Shown piece after piece: positions 17,952 through 27,828 of a DNA stretch of 64,000 bases. Origin of the DNA: an uncultured Bacteroidales bacterium. Lineage in GTDB: Bacteria > Bacteroidota > Bacteroidia > Bacteroidales > Paludibacteraceae. Position numbers and translations under genes: made by a program. The stretch lies in contig CALZOG010000002.1 of the NCBI GenBank assembly GCA_945827635.1, positions 1 to 64,000 of the forward strand. The letters run 5' to 3'. The notes under the pieces were generated by a model. It did not search any database. It was not told the DNA's origin and was given only the letters and a program-made list of their open reading frames with translations. Numbering within the stretch: the first letter of the stretch is position 1; the number at the start of each line of letters is the position of its first letter.

Positions 17952-18715
17952 CGGCCTTCGATCGGCTGCTGAAAATCATGGACGAACTCAGGGAGAGGTG
18001 TCCGTGGGATAGAAAACAGACTTTTGACAGCCTGCGTGAGAATACGATAGAAGAGACATTTGAACTTGCGTCCGCCATATCCAAACATGATATGAATGAG
18101 ATCAGCAAGGAGTTGGGTGACGTGTTGTTGCACGTGGTGTTTTATGCCAAGATGGGCAGTGAGACAGGCGATTTCGATATAGCCGATGTGTGCAACCGTC
18201 TGTGCGACAAACTGATCTTCCGCCATCCGCACGTGTACGGTGAGGCTGCAGCCGCTGATGCCGAGCAGGTGAGCCATTTGTGGGAACAAGTCAAGTTGAA
18301 AGAGAAAGGCGGCAACAAGACCGTGCTGGGCGGCATACCTGACGCTCTTCCGTCGCTTGTCAAGGCATATCGAATACAAGACAAAGTCGCCGGAGTGGGA
18401 TTTGATTGGGAGAATCGTGAGGATGTGTGGGATAAGGTGCATGAGGAACTGGACGAACTTCAGGCCGAACTCGCCAAAGCCGACGGAGGTAACAAGGAGC
18501 AGGAGTTCGGCGACCTGCTGTTTGCAATGATCAATGCAGCACGATTGTACAAGATCCGCCCGGACAACGCATTGGAGCAGACGAACATGAAGTTCATGCA
18601 CCGGTTCAACTATGTGGAGGCAAAAGCGAAAGAGCAGGGTAAAGAGCTGAAAGACATGACGCTTGGCGAGATGGATGTGCTCTGGAACGAGGCAAAGAAA
18701 AATGAGTCCCGTTAA
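17927..18715 (+). CDS. mazG: nucleoside triphosphate pyrophosphohydrolase
   Basis: 262 residues with two MazG helical domains. The first has CPWDRKQTFDSLR, the acidic EETFELASAI and ELGDVLLHV (about 37-68), which bind magnesium; the second has EELDELQAEL and EFGDLLFAM. It hydrolyses NTPs to NMP and pyrophosphate, as a housecleaning enzyme. The start at 17927 overlaps lpxH, but the MHTRAEQL start is typical of the family in this phylum. Confidence 0.94.
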   Translation: MHTRAEQLAAFDRLLKIMDELRERCPWDRKQTFDSLRENTIEETFELASAISKHDMNEISKELGDVLLHVVFYAKMGSETGDFDIADVCNRLCDKLIFRHPHVYGEAAAADAEQVSHLWEQVKLKEKGGNKTVLGGIPDALPSLVKAYRIQDKVAGVGFDWENREDVWDKVHEELDELQAELAKADGGNKEQEFGDLLFAMINAARLYKIRPDNALEQTNMKFMHRFNYVEAKAKEQGKELKDMTLGEMDVLWNEAKKNESR

Positions 18716-18725
18716 GGACTCACCG

Positions 18726-18807
18726 TGCGGCATAAAGGACTCGAACCTTCACTCTTGTAGGAACCAGATCCTAAGTCTGGCGCGTCTACCAATTCCGCCA
18801 ATGCCGC
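18726..18807 (-). tRNA. tRNA-Leu (anticodon UAG)
   Basis: 82 bases. Acceptor stem GCGGCAT / ATGCCGC with discriminator A, D-arm with GGTAGACGC, anticodon stem CCAGA / TCTGG with loop CTTAGGA (anticodon TAG), a class II variable arm, and T-arm with TTCGAGT. CCA is not encoded. The promoter lies at 18855-18886. Confidence 0.95.
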
Positions 18808-18854
18808 TCACTTTCGGCAAATTGCGCTGTTAAGCCATAGCACGAAAGCGACGA

Positions 18855-18886
18855 CAAAGGTACAATAAAAATTTGATAAATGCAAG
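18855..18886 (-). promoter_or_regulatory. promoter of tRNA-Leu
   Basis: On the minus strand CTTG at 18886-18883, 20 bases, TACCTTTG at 18862-18855, 48 bases upstream of the tRNA. It overlaps the first codons of the divergent M16 peptidase gene. Confidence 0.65.
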
Positions 18887-20127
18887 AAAATACGCAATTT
18901 TTTTACCATATACTACCCAATAATATCAAAATTGTTCACTGCCGTACGCAATCTGCGGTGGCATATATCGGCGTGATGATAGGTGCCGGTACGCGTGATG
19001 AGCGCCCGGAGGAAAACGGTATGGCGCATTATATCGAGCACTGCGTGTTCAAGGGGACTGTGTTTCACTCCGCCCGACAGATTATTTCGCAGATAGAAGG
19101 AGTAGGCGGAGAAATCAACGCTTACACCACCAAGGAGGAGACAACCTTTTATGCAGCCACGCTGAACAAGCATGTGCCTCAAACGCTGAGGCTGATCTCC
19201 GAAATGATACTATGTCCGACCTTTCCGAAAGCGGAGACGGATAAGGAACGTATGGTGATTTATGACGAGATTGAAAGTTACAACGACTCGCCGAGTGAAC
19301 TTATATACGATGATTTTGAGAACATGTTGTTTGCCGGACATTCGCTTGCGCAACCGATCCTTGGCACCAAACGTACACTCAGGCATATCTCATCCTCTCC
19401 CGACCGCCCGCGCGCTTGGATGGCGCAGCACTATCGCCCCGAGCGGATGGTTGTGTTCTGTCAGGGAGATATTCCTGCATCTCGTTTTGTACGCTTGGCA
19501 GAGCTGGCATTTGGCAGTTATGTCAATACACTTCCGCCGGACAGACAGTTGACTTTTGCGCAGGAGCGTGATCAGCAGCCACAGTCGGCATCCTATCAGA
19601 AGCATACTCATCAGACTCATGTAATGCTCGGCGCGCGGGCATATCCGATAGCCCACGAGAAACAATTGCCATTATACTTGCTGAATAATATCTTAGGCGG
19701 AGGCAGCCTGAACTCCAGGCTGAACATAGCCCTGCGTGAAGCACGCGGTTTGGTATATACTATTGAGTCAACCTACACGCCGTTGTCGGATACCGGCTAC
19801 TGGAGTACCTATTTCGCCTGCGAGCCGGAGCAAGTGGACGAGTGTATGCATGTTATATTTAACGAATTACGCCGCTGTATTGCCACTCCTCTTTCCGCAC
19901 GCGCTCTGCACGCTGCATTAAGGCAGTTACAGGGACAGATGGCTATCAGTGCGCAGAATGCGGAGAACAATGCCTTGAGCATGGCTAAATCCATGCTGTA
20001 CCGCGGCTATGCACCTACGTGGCAACAGACATTTGAGCAGATTGCATGTATCACGCCGGAACAACTGCAGGAGGTCGCACGCGAGGTGCTATGCTCTGAA
20101 AATCTCGTTGTGCTGAAATATGAGTAA
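18880..20127 (+). CDS. M16 family zinc peptidase (insulinase/processing-peptidase type)
   Basis: 415 residues. The inverted zinc motif HxxEH is at 50-54 (AHYIEHCVFKGT), and the third ligand is probably Glu130 in VIYDEIES. A second, non-catalytic M16 half follows with NNILGGGSLNSRL and REARGLVYTIES. No signal peptide is visible, so cytoplasmic location is likely. It stands alone between the divergent tRNA-Leu and the SusC operon. Substrate is not known. Confidence 0.93.
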   Translation: MQENTQFFYHILPNNIKIVHCRTQSAVAYIGVMIGAGTRDERPEENGMAHYIEHCVFKGTVFHSARQIISQIEGVGGEINAYTTKEETTFYAATLNKHVPQTLRLISEMILCPTFPKAETDKERMVIYDEIESYNDSPSELIYDDFENMLFAGHSLAQPILGTKRTLRHISSSPDRPRAWMAQHYRPERMVVFCQGDIPASRFVRLAELAFGSYVNTLPPDRQLTFAQERDQQPQSASYQKHTHQTHVMLGARAYPIAHEKQLPLYLLNNILGGGSLNSRLNIALREARGLVYTIESTYTPLSDTGYWSTYFACEPEQVDECMHVIFNELRRCIATPLSARALHAALRQLQGQMAISAQNAENNALSMAKSMLYRGYAPTWQQTFEQIACITPEQLQEVAREVLCSENLVVLKYE

Positions 20128-20235
20128 AAATCGGTGATCTTGAATGCGTTTTGCAGGCAAATTCATGCTTTTTGTAACAAAAAGGTGATAAAAAGCGGTA
20201 AAAATGTCACAATTTGCATTTTTTTATTGCTAAAT

Positions 20236-20267
20236 CTTGCAAATTGTGAAAAAAAATGGTAACTTTG
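20236..20267 (+). promoter_or_regulatory. promoter of first SusC/SusD operon
   Basis: CTTG at 20236-20239, 20 bases, TAACTTTG at 20260-20267. The resulting leader before the susC ATG is about 160 bases. Confidence 0.75.
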
Positions 20268-20317
20268 CACGACTTTTTCGCTCACGCGATGCACAAACCT
20301 TAGATTAATTTATGCCT

Positions 20318-20410
20318 ACACACGAAAGTGTGTTTGTGTTTGTATATAGTTTTGTGCGTGCGCACGTATATGAATGATGAAATAACAAATGCAGGAGCAG
20401 AGAGTGCTCC
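20318..20410 (+). promoter_or_regulatory. structured 5' leader of the first SusC operon
   Basis: Two hairpins can be drawn in the 160-base leader: ACACAC-GAAA-GTGTGT at 20318-20333, and GGAGCA-GAGAG-TGCTCC at 20394-20410. A GC-rich GTGCGTGCGCAC palindrome lies between. No known riboswitch was recognised. The 305-base gap 20128-20432 holds nothing else besides the promoter. Confidence 0.5.
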
Positions 20411-20432
20411 GTTAAATCAAATATATTTTATA

Positions 20433-23400
20433 ATGAAGCGATTTTACGTATTGTTAGTCTGCCTGTGCTCGCTGCCCATCGGGCTGCTGGCGCAAATGAA
20501 GGTGGAAGGTACGGTGCTTGATGAGAATGGCGAGCCGGCGATTGGTGCGGCCGTTCAGGTCGAGGGTACGACCATGGGTACCGTGACAGACTTTGATGGC
20601 GAGTTTGAGATTACTGTTCCTGATGGAAAGAAATCTCTGGTGATCTCGTATCTGGGTTACAAGACTGTGACAGTCTCTGCCAAACCCAAAATGAAGGTAA
20701 CTCTGGAGACCGAGAGTCAGCAGATTCAAGAGGTTGTAGTACAGGGTATGGTGAAGCAGGACAAGCGTTTGTTCACCGGTGCTACTACCAAACTGGAAGC
20801 TGATGAGACTATGTTGTCAGGTGTTGCCGACATCAGTCGTTCGCTTGAGGGTAAGGCTGCCGGCGTAAGTGTGCAGAACGTAAGTGGTACATTCGGTACG
20901 GCTCCCAAAATCCGTGTGCGTGGTGCTACCTCTATTTACGGTGCATCCAAGCCGCTGTGGGTTGTGGATGGCGTTGTGCTTGAGGATGCTGTAGAAATGA
21001 GTGCGGACGATTTGTCCTCAGGTGACGCAAAAACCTTGATCGCCAGCGCAATCGCCGGTATCAATGCCGAGGATATCGAGAGCTTTCAGATTCTGAAAGA
21101 TGGCTCGGCTACTTCTATTTACGGTGCTCGTGCTATGGCCGGTGTTATCGTTGTTACAACCAAGAAAGGTCAGGCTGGCTCTTCCCGCTTGCAATACACA
21201 AGCGAGATTACCTACCGTATGATTCCTTCGTATGTCGATTACAACATTTGTAACTCACAAGAACAGATGGGAATCTATCAGGAGTTGGAACGCAAGGGAT
21301 GGCTCGAATACAGCGCACTTAGTAGTGCAAAAAACAGTGGTGTGTACGGCTTGATGTATAAATTGATTGATCAGGCTGAGGCTGGCGGTGTGGGACTGGA
21401 GAACACTCCGGCTGCCAAGAATGCCTACCTGCGTCAGGCTGAGTTCCGTAATACGAACTGGTTCAGCGAGCTGTTTAACCAGACAGTGATGCATAATCAC
21501 TCTTTGTCGTATTCTGCCGGTACCGACCGTGCCCGTGTGTATGCATCACTCTCTGCAATGCAGGATCCGGGCTGGTACAAGTCCAGTGCTATCTCTCGTT
21601 TCACGGGTACTGCCAACGCAAACTTTGACCTGCTGCCGGGTAATAGCAAGCAGAAACTGACAGCTGGAATCAATTTCATGGGTAGTTACCGTAAGCAGAA
21701 AGCTCCGGGAACCATTTCTGCTCAGACTGATCCTATCTCGGGCGCAGTAAGCCGTGAGTTCGATATCAACCCGTTCTCCTACGCGATGAATACCTCTCGC
21801 GCAATGGATCCAAAGGCATATTACCGTCGCAACTTCTGTGATTTCAACATCTTGGACGAGTTGGCACGTAATAATATTGATATTAAAGTAACTGATTTGA
21901 AGTTCCAAGGTGAATTGAATTATAAGCCGGTTCGTGGCTTGGAGATTGCTGCTTTGGGCGCTATACGTTATCAGATGAGCCGCCAGGAGCACAATATAAC
22001 TGATCAGTCCAACCAGGCTCGTGCGTACCGTGCAGGTGTTGATCCCGAGGATAACACTATCCGCGAGAACAACAGTTTCCTCTACACCGATCCTGATGAC
22101 AATCAGGCTTTGCCTGAGACTATTCTGCCCAAGGGCGGTATTTACAACCTGACGGAGTATTCGCTGATATCGACAGACTTCCGCGCAACCATTAGTTATA
22201 ACCGTGATTTCGGCCGTAATGGCGACCATATCATCAGTTTGTTCGGAGGGGGTGAGTTGAACTCCACCGACCGCCAGTATACGTGGTTCCGTGGCTGGGG
22301 CTATCAGTATGAGAACGGCGGCGTTCCATACTCCGACTATCGTTTGTTCAAGCAGAGCCAGGAGGAGAATTCCACTTACTTCTCTAACGAATTTACGTAT
22401 TACCGCAATCTTGCATTCTTCGCAATGGGTACGTATTCATACAAGGCACGTTACACCATCAACGGAACTATCCGTTACGAGGGCACAAACAAATTGGGTA
22501 AGAGTCGGTCTGCCCGTTGGTTGCCGACGTGGAACGTGTCCGGCGCATGGAATGCCCATGAGGAGAGCTGGTGGCAACCTACATTTGAGAACTGGTGGAC
22601 ACATGCCAGTCTGAAGGCAAGTTATTCGCTAACCGCTGACCGTGGTCCGAGTTGGGTAACAAACTCACTCGCTGTCTTCCAGAGTTACAGTCCGTTCCGC
22701 CCGAACACTAATGCTTCGGAAACGGGTATCCAGCTGGACGATCTTGAGAACTCCGAGTTGACTTATGAAAAGAAGCATGAGTTAAACATTGGAGTAGAGT
22801 TAGGCTTTGTTGACAACCGTATTAACCTTGAGTTTGACTGGTATCGCCGTAACAACTACGACCTGATTGGTCTGGTTCAGACAATGGGTGTTGGCGGACA
22901 GGTAACCAAGTATGCCAACGATGCTACGATGCGTTCCACCGGTTGCGAGTTCACGCTTTCGACGGTAAACGTTAAGGCACATGACTTTACGTGGACCACT
23001 GACCTTATTTTCGGCTGGTCAACAAACAAGATTACCAAACTGGATTCACGTCCGCAGGTTTATGAGTTGGTATCCGGTTCAGTGATGAGTCGAAAGCAGG
23101 ATTATCCTGTTGGCGCAATGTTCTCGTTCCCGTTTGCCGGACTGACGGAGGAAGGTCTGCCTACATTCTATATTGATAAGGAGCACACGATGATTGCAGG
23201 TCCCGGCAACTACGAGGAACTCGACTTTCAGGCATTTTGGCCTGCTGAAGATCAGTTGTCCGAAGGTGAGGTCGTTCCCGATTACTTGAAGTATGAAGGT
23301 ACCGTTGAGCCGACAGTAATGGGGTCCTTTGGCAACACTTTCAGTTGGAAAGGACTGAAATTGAACATATTCTTCACGTATAGTTTCGGTAATGTCCTTC

Positions 23401-23837
23401 GTCTGGATCCGTTGTGCTACGTATATAGTAGCCAGTATAGCGACTTGACTGCAAGCATGAAGGAGATGAAGAACCGATGGATGGTGCCTGGAGATGAGGC
23501 AGTTACAACAATCCCGACTATCGCTACCAAGCGCCAGTATCAGGATATTCATAATCTCTATTGGGCTTACTCGGCATACAACTATTCAACCGAGCGTGTG
23601 GCTAAAGGTGATTTCATCCGCCTGAAAGAGTTGTCGCTTAGTTATGACCTGCCAAAGAAAGTGTTTGAGGGACAGAAAGCCGTGTCAAGTTTTGGCGTAA
23701 AACTTACTGCAACCAACTTATGGCTTGCGTATGCGGACAAGAAGTTGAACGGCCGTGATCCGGAATATTATAACACCGGTGGTGTAAGTTCACCTGTTCC
23801 ACGTCAGTTCACTTTGACCGTTAAATTAGGATTCTAA
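20433..23837 (+). CDS. SusC/RagA family TonB-linked outer membrane transporter
   Basis: 1134 residues from ATG at 20433; a longer frame from 20328 would add a non-signal-like segment. A signal peptide (about 1-20) is followed by a carboxypeptidase regulatory-like domain (about 21-100), the TonB plug (PLWVVDGVVLED, ILKDGSATSIYGARAMAGVIVVTTKKG) and the beta-barrel ending in FTLTVKLGF with terminal Phe. It imports a ligand captured by the SusD-like partner, driven by TonB. It is followed by SusD, an HExxH lipoprotein and a DUF4302 lipoprotein; no glycosidase is nearby, so the substrate may not be a polysaccharide. Confidence 0.95.
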   Translation: MKRFYVLLVCLCSLPIGLLAQMKVEGTVLDENGEPAIGAAVQVEGTTMGTVTDFDGEFEITVPDGKKSLVISYLGYKTVTVSAKPKMKVTLETESQQIQEVVVQGMVKQDKRLFTGATTKLEADETMLSGVADISRSLEGKAAGVSVQNVSGTFGTAPKIRVRGATSIYGASKPLWVVDGVVLEDAVEMSADDLSSGDAKTLIASAIAGINAEDIESFQILKDGSATSIYGARAMAGVIVVTTKKGQAGSSRLQYTSEITYRMIPSYVDYNICNSQEQMGIYQELERKGWLEYSALSSAKNSGVYGLMYKLIDQAEAGGVGLENTPAAKNAYLRQAEFRNTNWFSELFNQTVMHNHSLSYSAGTDRARVYASLSAMQDPGWYKSSAISRFTGTANANFDLLPGNSKQKLTAGINFMGSYRKQKAPGTISAQTDPISGAVSREFDINPFSYAMNTSRAMDPKAYYRRNFCDFNILDELARNNIDIKVTDLKFQGELNYKPVRGLEIAALGAIRYQMSRQEHNITDQSNQARAYRAGVDPEDNTIRENNSFLYTDPDDNQALPETILPKGGIYNLTEYSLISTDFRATISYNRDFGRNGDHIISLFGGGELNSTDRQYTWFRGWGYQYENGGVPYSDYRLFKQSQEENSTYFSNEFTYYRNLAFFAMGTYSYKARYTINGTIRYEGTNKLGKSRSARWLPTWNVSGAWNAHEESWWQPTFENWWTHASLKASYSLTADRGPSWVTNSLAVFQSYSPFRPNTNASETGIQLDDLENSELTYEKKHELNIGVELGFVDNRINLEFDWYRRNNYDLIGLVQTMGVGGQVTKYANDATMRSTGCEFTLSTVNVKAHDFTWTTDLIFGWSTNKITKLDSRPQVYELVSGSVMSRKQDYPVGAMFSFPFAGLTEEGLPTFYIDKEHTMIAGPGNYEELDFQAFWPAEDQLSEGEVVPDYLKYEGTVEPTVMGSFGNTFSWKGLKLNIFFTYSFGNVLRLDPLCYVYSSQYSDLTASMKEMKNRWMVPGDEAVTTIPTIATKRQYQDIHNLYWAYSAYNYSTERVAKGDFIRLKELSLSYDLPKKVFEGQKAVSSFGVKLTATNLWLAYADKKLNGRDPEYYNTGGVSSPVPRQFTLTVKLGF

Positions 23838-23857
23838 CAGATAAAGACGAAGTATTT

Positions 23858-25579
23858 ATGAAAAAGAATATCAATATAATCGCAGTGATTGTGCTTGTGG
23901 CGGGAGTGTTGTCAGGATGTAACTTCCTTGACAAGAACCCCGATATGCGTGCATCAATCGATACGAAAGAAAAAGTGCGCCTGTTGCTGGTGTCAGCATA
24001 TACGAGTGCTAATGCAGGTCCTATCTGCGAGTTCAGTTCGGATAATGTCATTGACAACAACTCCCCTGATGAGTATGGCCACTGCAACGCGCTTCTGCCG
24101 CTTGACAAGATGTACGATGAGATTTTTGCATGGCAGCCTGCTGTAAGTAGCGATAGTCAGGATTCACCAAAGTATATCTGGGATGGTTGCTATTCGGCGA
24201 TTGCTGCCTGCAACCAAGCTCTGAAGGCTATTGAGGAACTTGAGAAGCAAGGATTGAATATGGACGCAGAGAAGGGCGAAGCTCTGCTTAGCCGTGCATA
24301 TCACCATTTCCTGCTGGCAACCGTATTCTGCCAAACGTACAAGAACGAAACGCTAAGTCGTCTGGATTCCGGTATTCACTATATGACCGAACCTGAGACT
24401 ACTGTTAAGCCTGTATATTACCGCGGAACCGTAACGGAAACGTATGCAGCCATCCAGAAGGATATTGAAGATGGCTTGAAATTAGTGAGCGATGAGTATT
24501 ATGTAGTACCTCGCTACCACTTCAATGTCAAGGCCGCTCATGCGTTTGCAGCGCGCTTCTATCTCTATACCCGTCAGTGGGACAAGGTTGTGGAGCAAGC
24601 AAATTATGTGCTGTCAACCAACGACGATGCCACGCTTGCCATGTTGTTCGATGCTACGTATGCCAAAGTAGAGTGCACGGATATTCAGACAGAGATGAAT
24701 GCATGGATTGATGCCAAGTCTCCGGCTAATCTGCTTATTTATACGACTATGTCGCAGGCAAGTTACACGGCATTCTCTACTTATGGCCGCTATCAATTCA
24801 ACCGCGATGCACGTAACTACACAACCAGTGGTGCTGGACCTTGCTGGAAAAGCCGTTTCCCGGGATACTCCGTTTGGTCTGCCGCACAGGAATATGGTTC
24901 ATTGCTCGCATCTTTTTATTACCTGTTCGAATATACAGATAAGGTAAACGGGTATGGCTTTATCCATGGCGTCACACGTGCTTTCACGACCAACGAAACC
25001 TTGCTCTGCCGTGCAGAGGCTAAGGCGCAACTTAGTGATATTGACGGAGCGGTCAATGACCTGCGTCTTTGGGCTCAGGGATATAACGTGCAGGGTGTAA
25101 TGGATACGCTTGCCAATGGCGATGTTAATCTCACTCTTGCCAAAATAAAAGCATTCTACAATGCTCCTAATGTCAACAAGAACTGGGCTCCTGTTCTTCA
25201 TAACGAAGATATATGCCCGGGTTGGACATTAACTGCAGACCAACTTGCTGTCGTGCGCTGTGCATTGCATTTCCGTCGTCTGGAGTCGATACACACCGGC
25301 CTGCGTTGGCACGACCTAAAGCGTTATGGCATTGAGATTACGCACCGCCAGGGAACTGATCCTGTACGTACGCTTGTCTGGAACGACGACCGTCGTGCTA
25401 TTCAGTTGCCAAAAGAGGTTATCAGTGCCGGAATGTCTGCCAACCCGCGTGTCATCCTTGGTGACAACGTTAGTGGTAGTTCGTTCGCACGTCCTATTAC
25501 AGACGGCAAACCTATCATGGTAAGTTTTATAGAGTCAAAGACTCTTGCTGCTCAGTTAACACGTGAAAGTAACGACTAA
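23858..25579 (+). CDS. SusD/RagB family substrate-binding lipoprotein
   Basis: 573 residues. Lipoprotein signal with lipobox LSGC (Cys21). SusD-like features: a TPR-rich N-terminal half with LSRAYHHFLLATVFC, and a C-terminal region with ALHFRRLESIHTGLRWHDLKRYG, the usual ERRxE/LRWxDLxR-type segment. It is the outer-surface lid of the SusC channel. The gene follows susC by 20 bases. Confidence 0.93.
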   Translation: MKKNINIIAVIVLVAGVLSGCNFLDKNPDMRASIDTKEKVRLLLVSAYTSANAGPICEFSSDNVIDNNSPDEYGHCNALLPLDKMYDEIFAWQPAVSSDSQDSPKYIWDGCYSAIAACNQALKAIEELEKQGLNMDAEKGEALLSRAYHHFLLATVFCQTYKNETLSRLDSGIHYMTEPETTVKPVYYRGTVTETYAAIQKDIEDGLKLVSDEYYVVPRYHFNVKAAHAFAARFYLYTRQWDKVVEQANYVLSTNDDATLAMLFDATYAKVECTDIQTEMNAWIDAKSPANLLIYTTMSQASYTAFSTYGRYQFNRDARNYTTSGAGPCWKSRFPGYSVWSAAQEYGSLLASFYYLFEYTDKVNGYGFIHGVTRAFTTNETLLCRAEAKAQLSDIDGAVNDLRLWAQGYNVQGVMDTLANGDVNLTLAKIKAFYNAPNVNKNWAPVLHNEDICPGWTLTADQLAVVRCALHFRRLESIHTGLRWHDLKRYGIEITHRQGTDPVRTLVWNDDRRAIQLPKEVISAGMSANPRVILGDNVSGSSFARPITDGKPIMVSFIESKTLAAQLTRESND

Positions 25580-25591
25580 TATTGCACGATT

Positions 25592-26497
25592 ATGAAAAAG
25601 ATTAATCAAATACTGTTTATTGCTACGATACTGTTCGGCTTGGCTTCATGCGAGAAGGACAAGTTTACAGACTCTATCTTCATAGATCCCGTAGAGGATA
25701 CCGACTCATATACGTATGAGTTCGATCAGTGGCTTTACGAACACTACACCGTGCCTTACAATGTAGATTTCCGCTATCGTCTTGATGATAACGGTACGGA
25801 CCCCAACTACAATGTTGTGCCTGTCAGCATTGGTATGGCTGATACAATCGCACACCTGGCTTTGTATTTGTGGTACGATGTATATGACGAGGTCGCATCC
25901 GAAGGATTCCTCAAGGAGAACGGACCGCGTATTATCCAGCTCATTGGTTCTGCAATGATCAATGCCTCGCAGGGTACTGAGAAACTCGGTCTGGCTGAAG
26001 GTGGAATCAAGATTACGCTGATGAAGGTCAATTTGATGGAGACTGACCACATTGAACAACTCAACGAGTATATCTTCAAGACCATGCACCATGAGTTCTC
26101 GCATATCCTTCACCAGAAGAAGACGTATCCGAAGGAGTTTGAGCAGTTGAGTTCTGCCGATTATAACCCTGATGGATGGCAATATACTTCCGATACTGAA
26201 GCATGGCAAATGGGCTTTGCTTCACCCTATGGAGGTAGTCAGGCGCGTGAGGACTTTGTCGAGATTATTGCCAACTACATTGTCAAGTCCGATGCTGATC
26301 TCAACAAGATGCTTACTATAGCCGGACAGGACGGCAAGAACGGTCGTAAGATTCTTGAACAGAAGATTGAAATCTGCCGCACGTGGCTCCTCGAGAAGTG
26401 GAATCTCGACCTGGATGCACTACGTGCAGAGGTTCAACTGCGGCAGGCTAATATGGATTGGGAAAAGATTATGAACCTCGAATTTTTGAATAAATAG
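25592..26497 (+). CDS. SusCD-associated zinc metallohydrolase lipoprotein (HExxH)
   Basis: 301 residues. Lipobox LASC with Cys20. Zinc motif HEFSH (His167, Glu168, His171) and a likely third ligand Glu224 in DFVEIIANY, an arrangement as in gluzincin-type peptidases. This matches the known family of substrate import-associated zinc metallohydrolase lipoproteins found next to SusC/SusD pairs. Surface cleavage of a protein or peptide ligand before import is plausible but unproven. It lies 12 bases after susD. Confidence 0.9.
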   Translation: MKKINQILFIATILFGLASCEKDKFTDSIFIDPVEDTDSYTYEFDQWLYEHYTVPYNVDFRYRLDDNGTDPNYNVVPVSIGMADTIAHLALYLWYDVYDEVASEGFLKENGPRIIQLIGSAMINASQGTEKLGLAEGGIKITLMKVNLMETDHIEQLNEYIFKTMHHEFSHILHQKKTYPKEFEQLSSADYNPDGWQYTSDTEAWQMGFASPYGGSQAREDFVEIIANYIVKSDADLNKMLTIAGQDGKNGRKILEQKIEICRTWLLEKWNLDLDALRAEVQLRQANMDWEKIMNLEFLNK

Positions 26498-26505
26498 TTA
26501 CGATT

Positions 26506-27783
26506 ATGAAAGTTAAATATATATGTTTGGGCATAGTAGTTGCCACGTTGCTTGCTGCATGTAGCCGTGACGAGGAGAGCTTATTTGACCAGTCTGCCGC
26601 TGAGCGTGCCTTGGCTGCGTTGGAGAATGCCAATAAGGTATTGACTGCACCGGAAAACGGATGGGAAATGCTGTACTTTGCTAATCCGGAGTCGAGGGGA
26701 TATAATATGATCGTGAAATTCGATGCCAACGGCCGAGTTACAGCGACGGCTAAGAATAGTGCAACCACCGGCAACAAAATTATGACGGATGAGAGCACCT
26801 GGGAAGTAAAGAATGATTACGGACCCATTCTCACCTTTGAGACGTATAACGAAGTGTTGCATGCATGGGCTGACCCTGGGACTGATGGCGATGGCTTGTT
26901 GGGTGACTATGAGTTCCTTATCCTGCACGCAACTGCCGATAATATCAAATTGAAAGGAAAAAAACACGGTGCTTACTGCTATCTCTATCCTCTAACGGAG
27001 AGCATAGCACCCGAAGCATATTTTGCCGAGGTGGAAGCTGTGAATAAACGTCTCTTTGCTAACAATAATCTCCTTACGTGGGTGAGCGGTGATAAGACTT
27101 ATCTGTTGAGTGGTGGACAAACGGGCGTATTCAGCCTGATTGAGCCTGGGGAGCTCCTTAACTCAGAAGATTTGGAAATCTATCCGTTTGCAGTTAATCG
27201 CTCTGGTGTGCAGTTGTCTTTCCCTATTCGTGACAATGAAGATGTATGGTATAGTATGGGGTCGGAGTTGTTAACTGCCGCGAATTCTTCTATTGGCGCA
27301 GGTGAATTGAGCAAATATTTCTTCGACTACATGAATATTGTAGCATGTGGTTGGGCTATCGATATCAAGGAACTTTGTCCGACTATCCAAACATTGTTCT
27401 CTACTGCCGATGAAGAAATTAAGAAAACGTACAACAACAAGAAAAAAGGCGGTATAACAGAGATGAAGTTCTATTCCGCACAAGATGGTTCTTTTGTCTT
27501 AAACTTCAGTTATATTGGCAGTGGCACAAAAGCTTCCACGTACTATTATCTATATACGATGCAAAGAAGTAATGATCGTGTGAAAATTGCTTACTCAGGT
27601 CCGAATGATGAGAATAGTCAGAAAGTATTAGCTGCATTGCCTGCGATTGAACCTTTGCTAAAGGGGCTGGAAGGGGATTTCAAATTATCGGGAAATGATG
27701 CATTGAACCCAACTGTAGGCCTCTTGTTAACGGATAATTCAAATCCCGCGTTGTGGGTGAAGTTCACTGGCTCGGGGCAATAA
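26506..27783 (+). CDS. DUF4302 domain lipoprotein
   Basis: 425 residues. Lipobox LAAC (Cys19). The region about 30-140 (SAAERALAALENANKVL, NGWEMLYFANPES, GYNMIVKFDANGRVTATA, YGPILTFETYNEVLHAW) is typical of DUF4302, a family of unknown function that travels with SusC, SusD and the HExxH lipoprotein. It starts nine bases after the metallohydrolase. Probably a surface lipoprotein that binds the same substrate. Confidence 0.88.
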   Translation: MKVKYICLGIVVATLLAACSRDEESLFDQSAAERALAALENANKVLTAPENGWEMLYFANPESRGYNMIVKFDANGRVTATAKNSATTGNKIMTDESTWEVKNDYGPILTFETYNEVLHAWADPGTDGDGLLGDYEFLILHATADNIKLKGKKHGAYCYLYPLTESIAPEAYFAEVEAVNKRLFANNNLLTWVSGDKTYLLSGGQTGVFSLIEPGELLNSEDLEIYPFAVNRSGVQLSFPIRDNEDVWYSMGSELLTAANSSIGAGELSKYFFDYMNIVACGWAIDIKELCPTIQTLFSTADEEIKKTYNNKKKGGITEMKFYSAQDGSFVLNFSYIGSGTKASTYYYLYTMQRSNDRVKIAYSGPNDENSQKVLAALPAIEPLLKGLEGDFKLSGNDALNPTVGLLLTDNSNPALWVKFTGSGQ

Positions 27784-27828
27784 TAATTTGGATTATGTAA
27801 GAATCGTTTAATTATTAATTTTTAATGT

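Noticed and set aside
17948-18733. 261-residue frame antisense to mazG
   Set aside because: Shadow of mazG; it also runs into the tRNA-Leu gene and has no recognisable motif.
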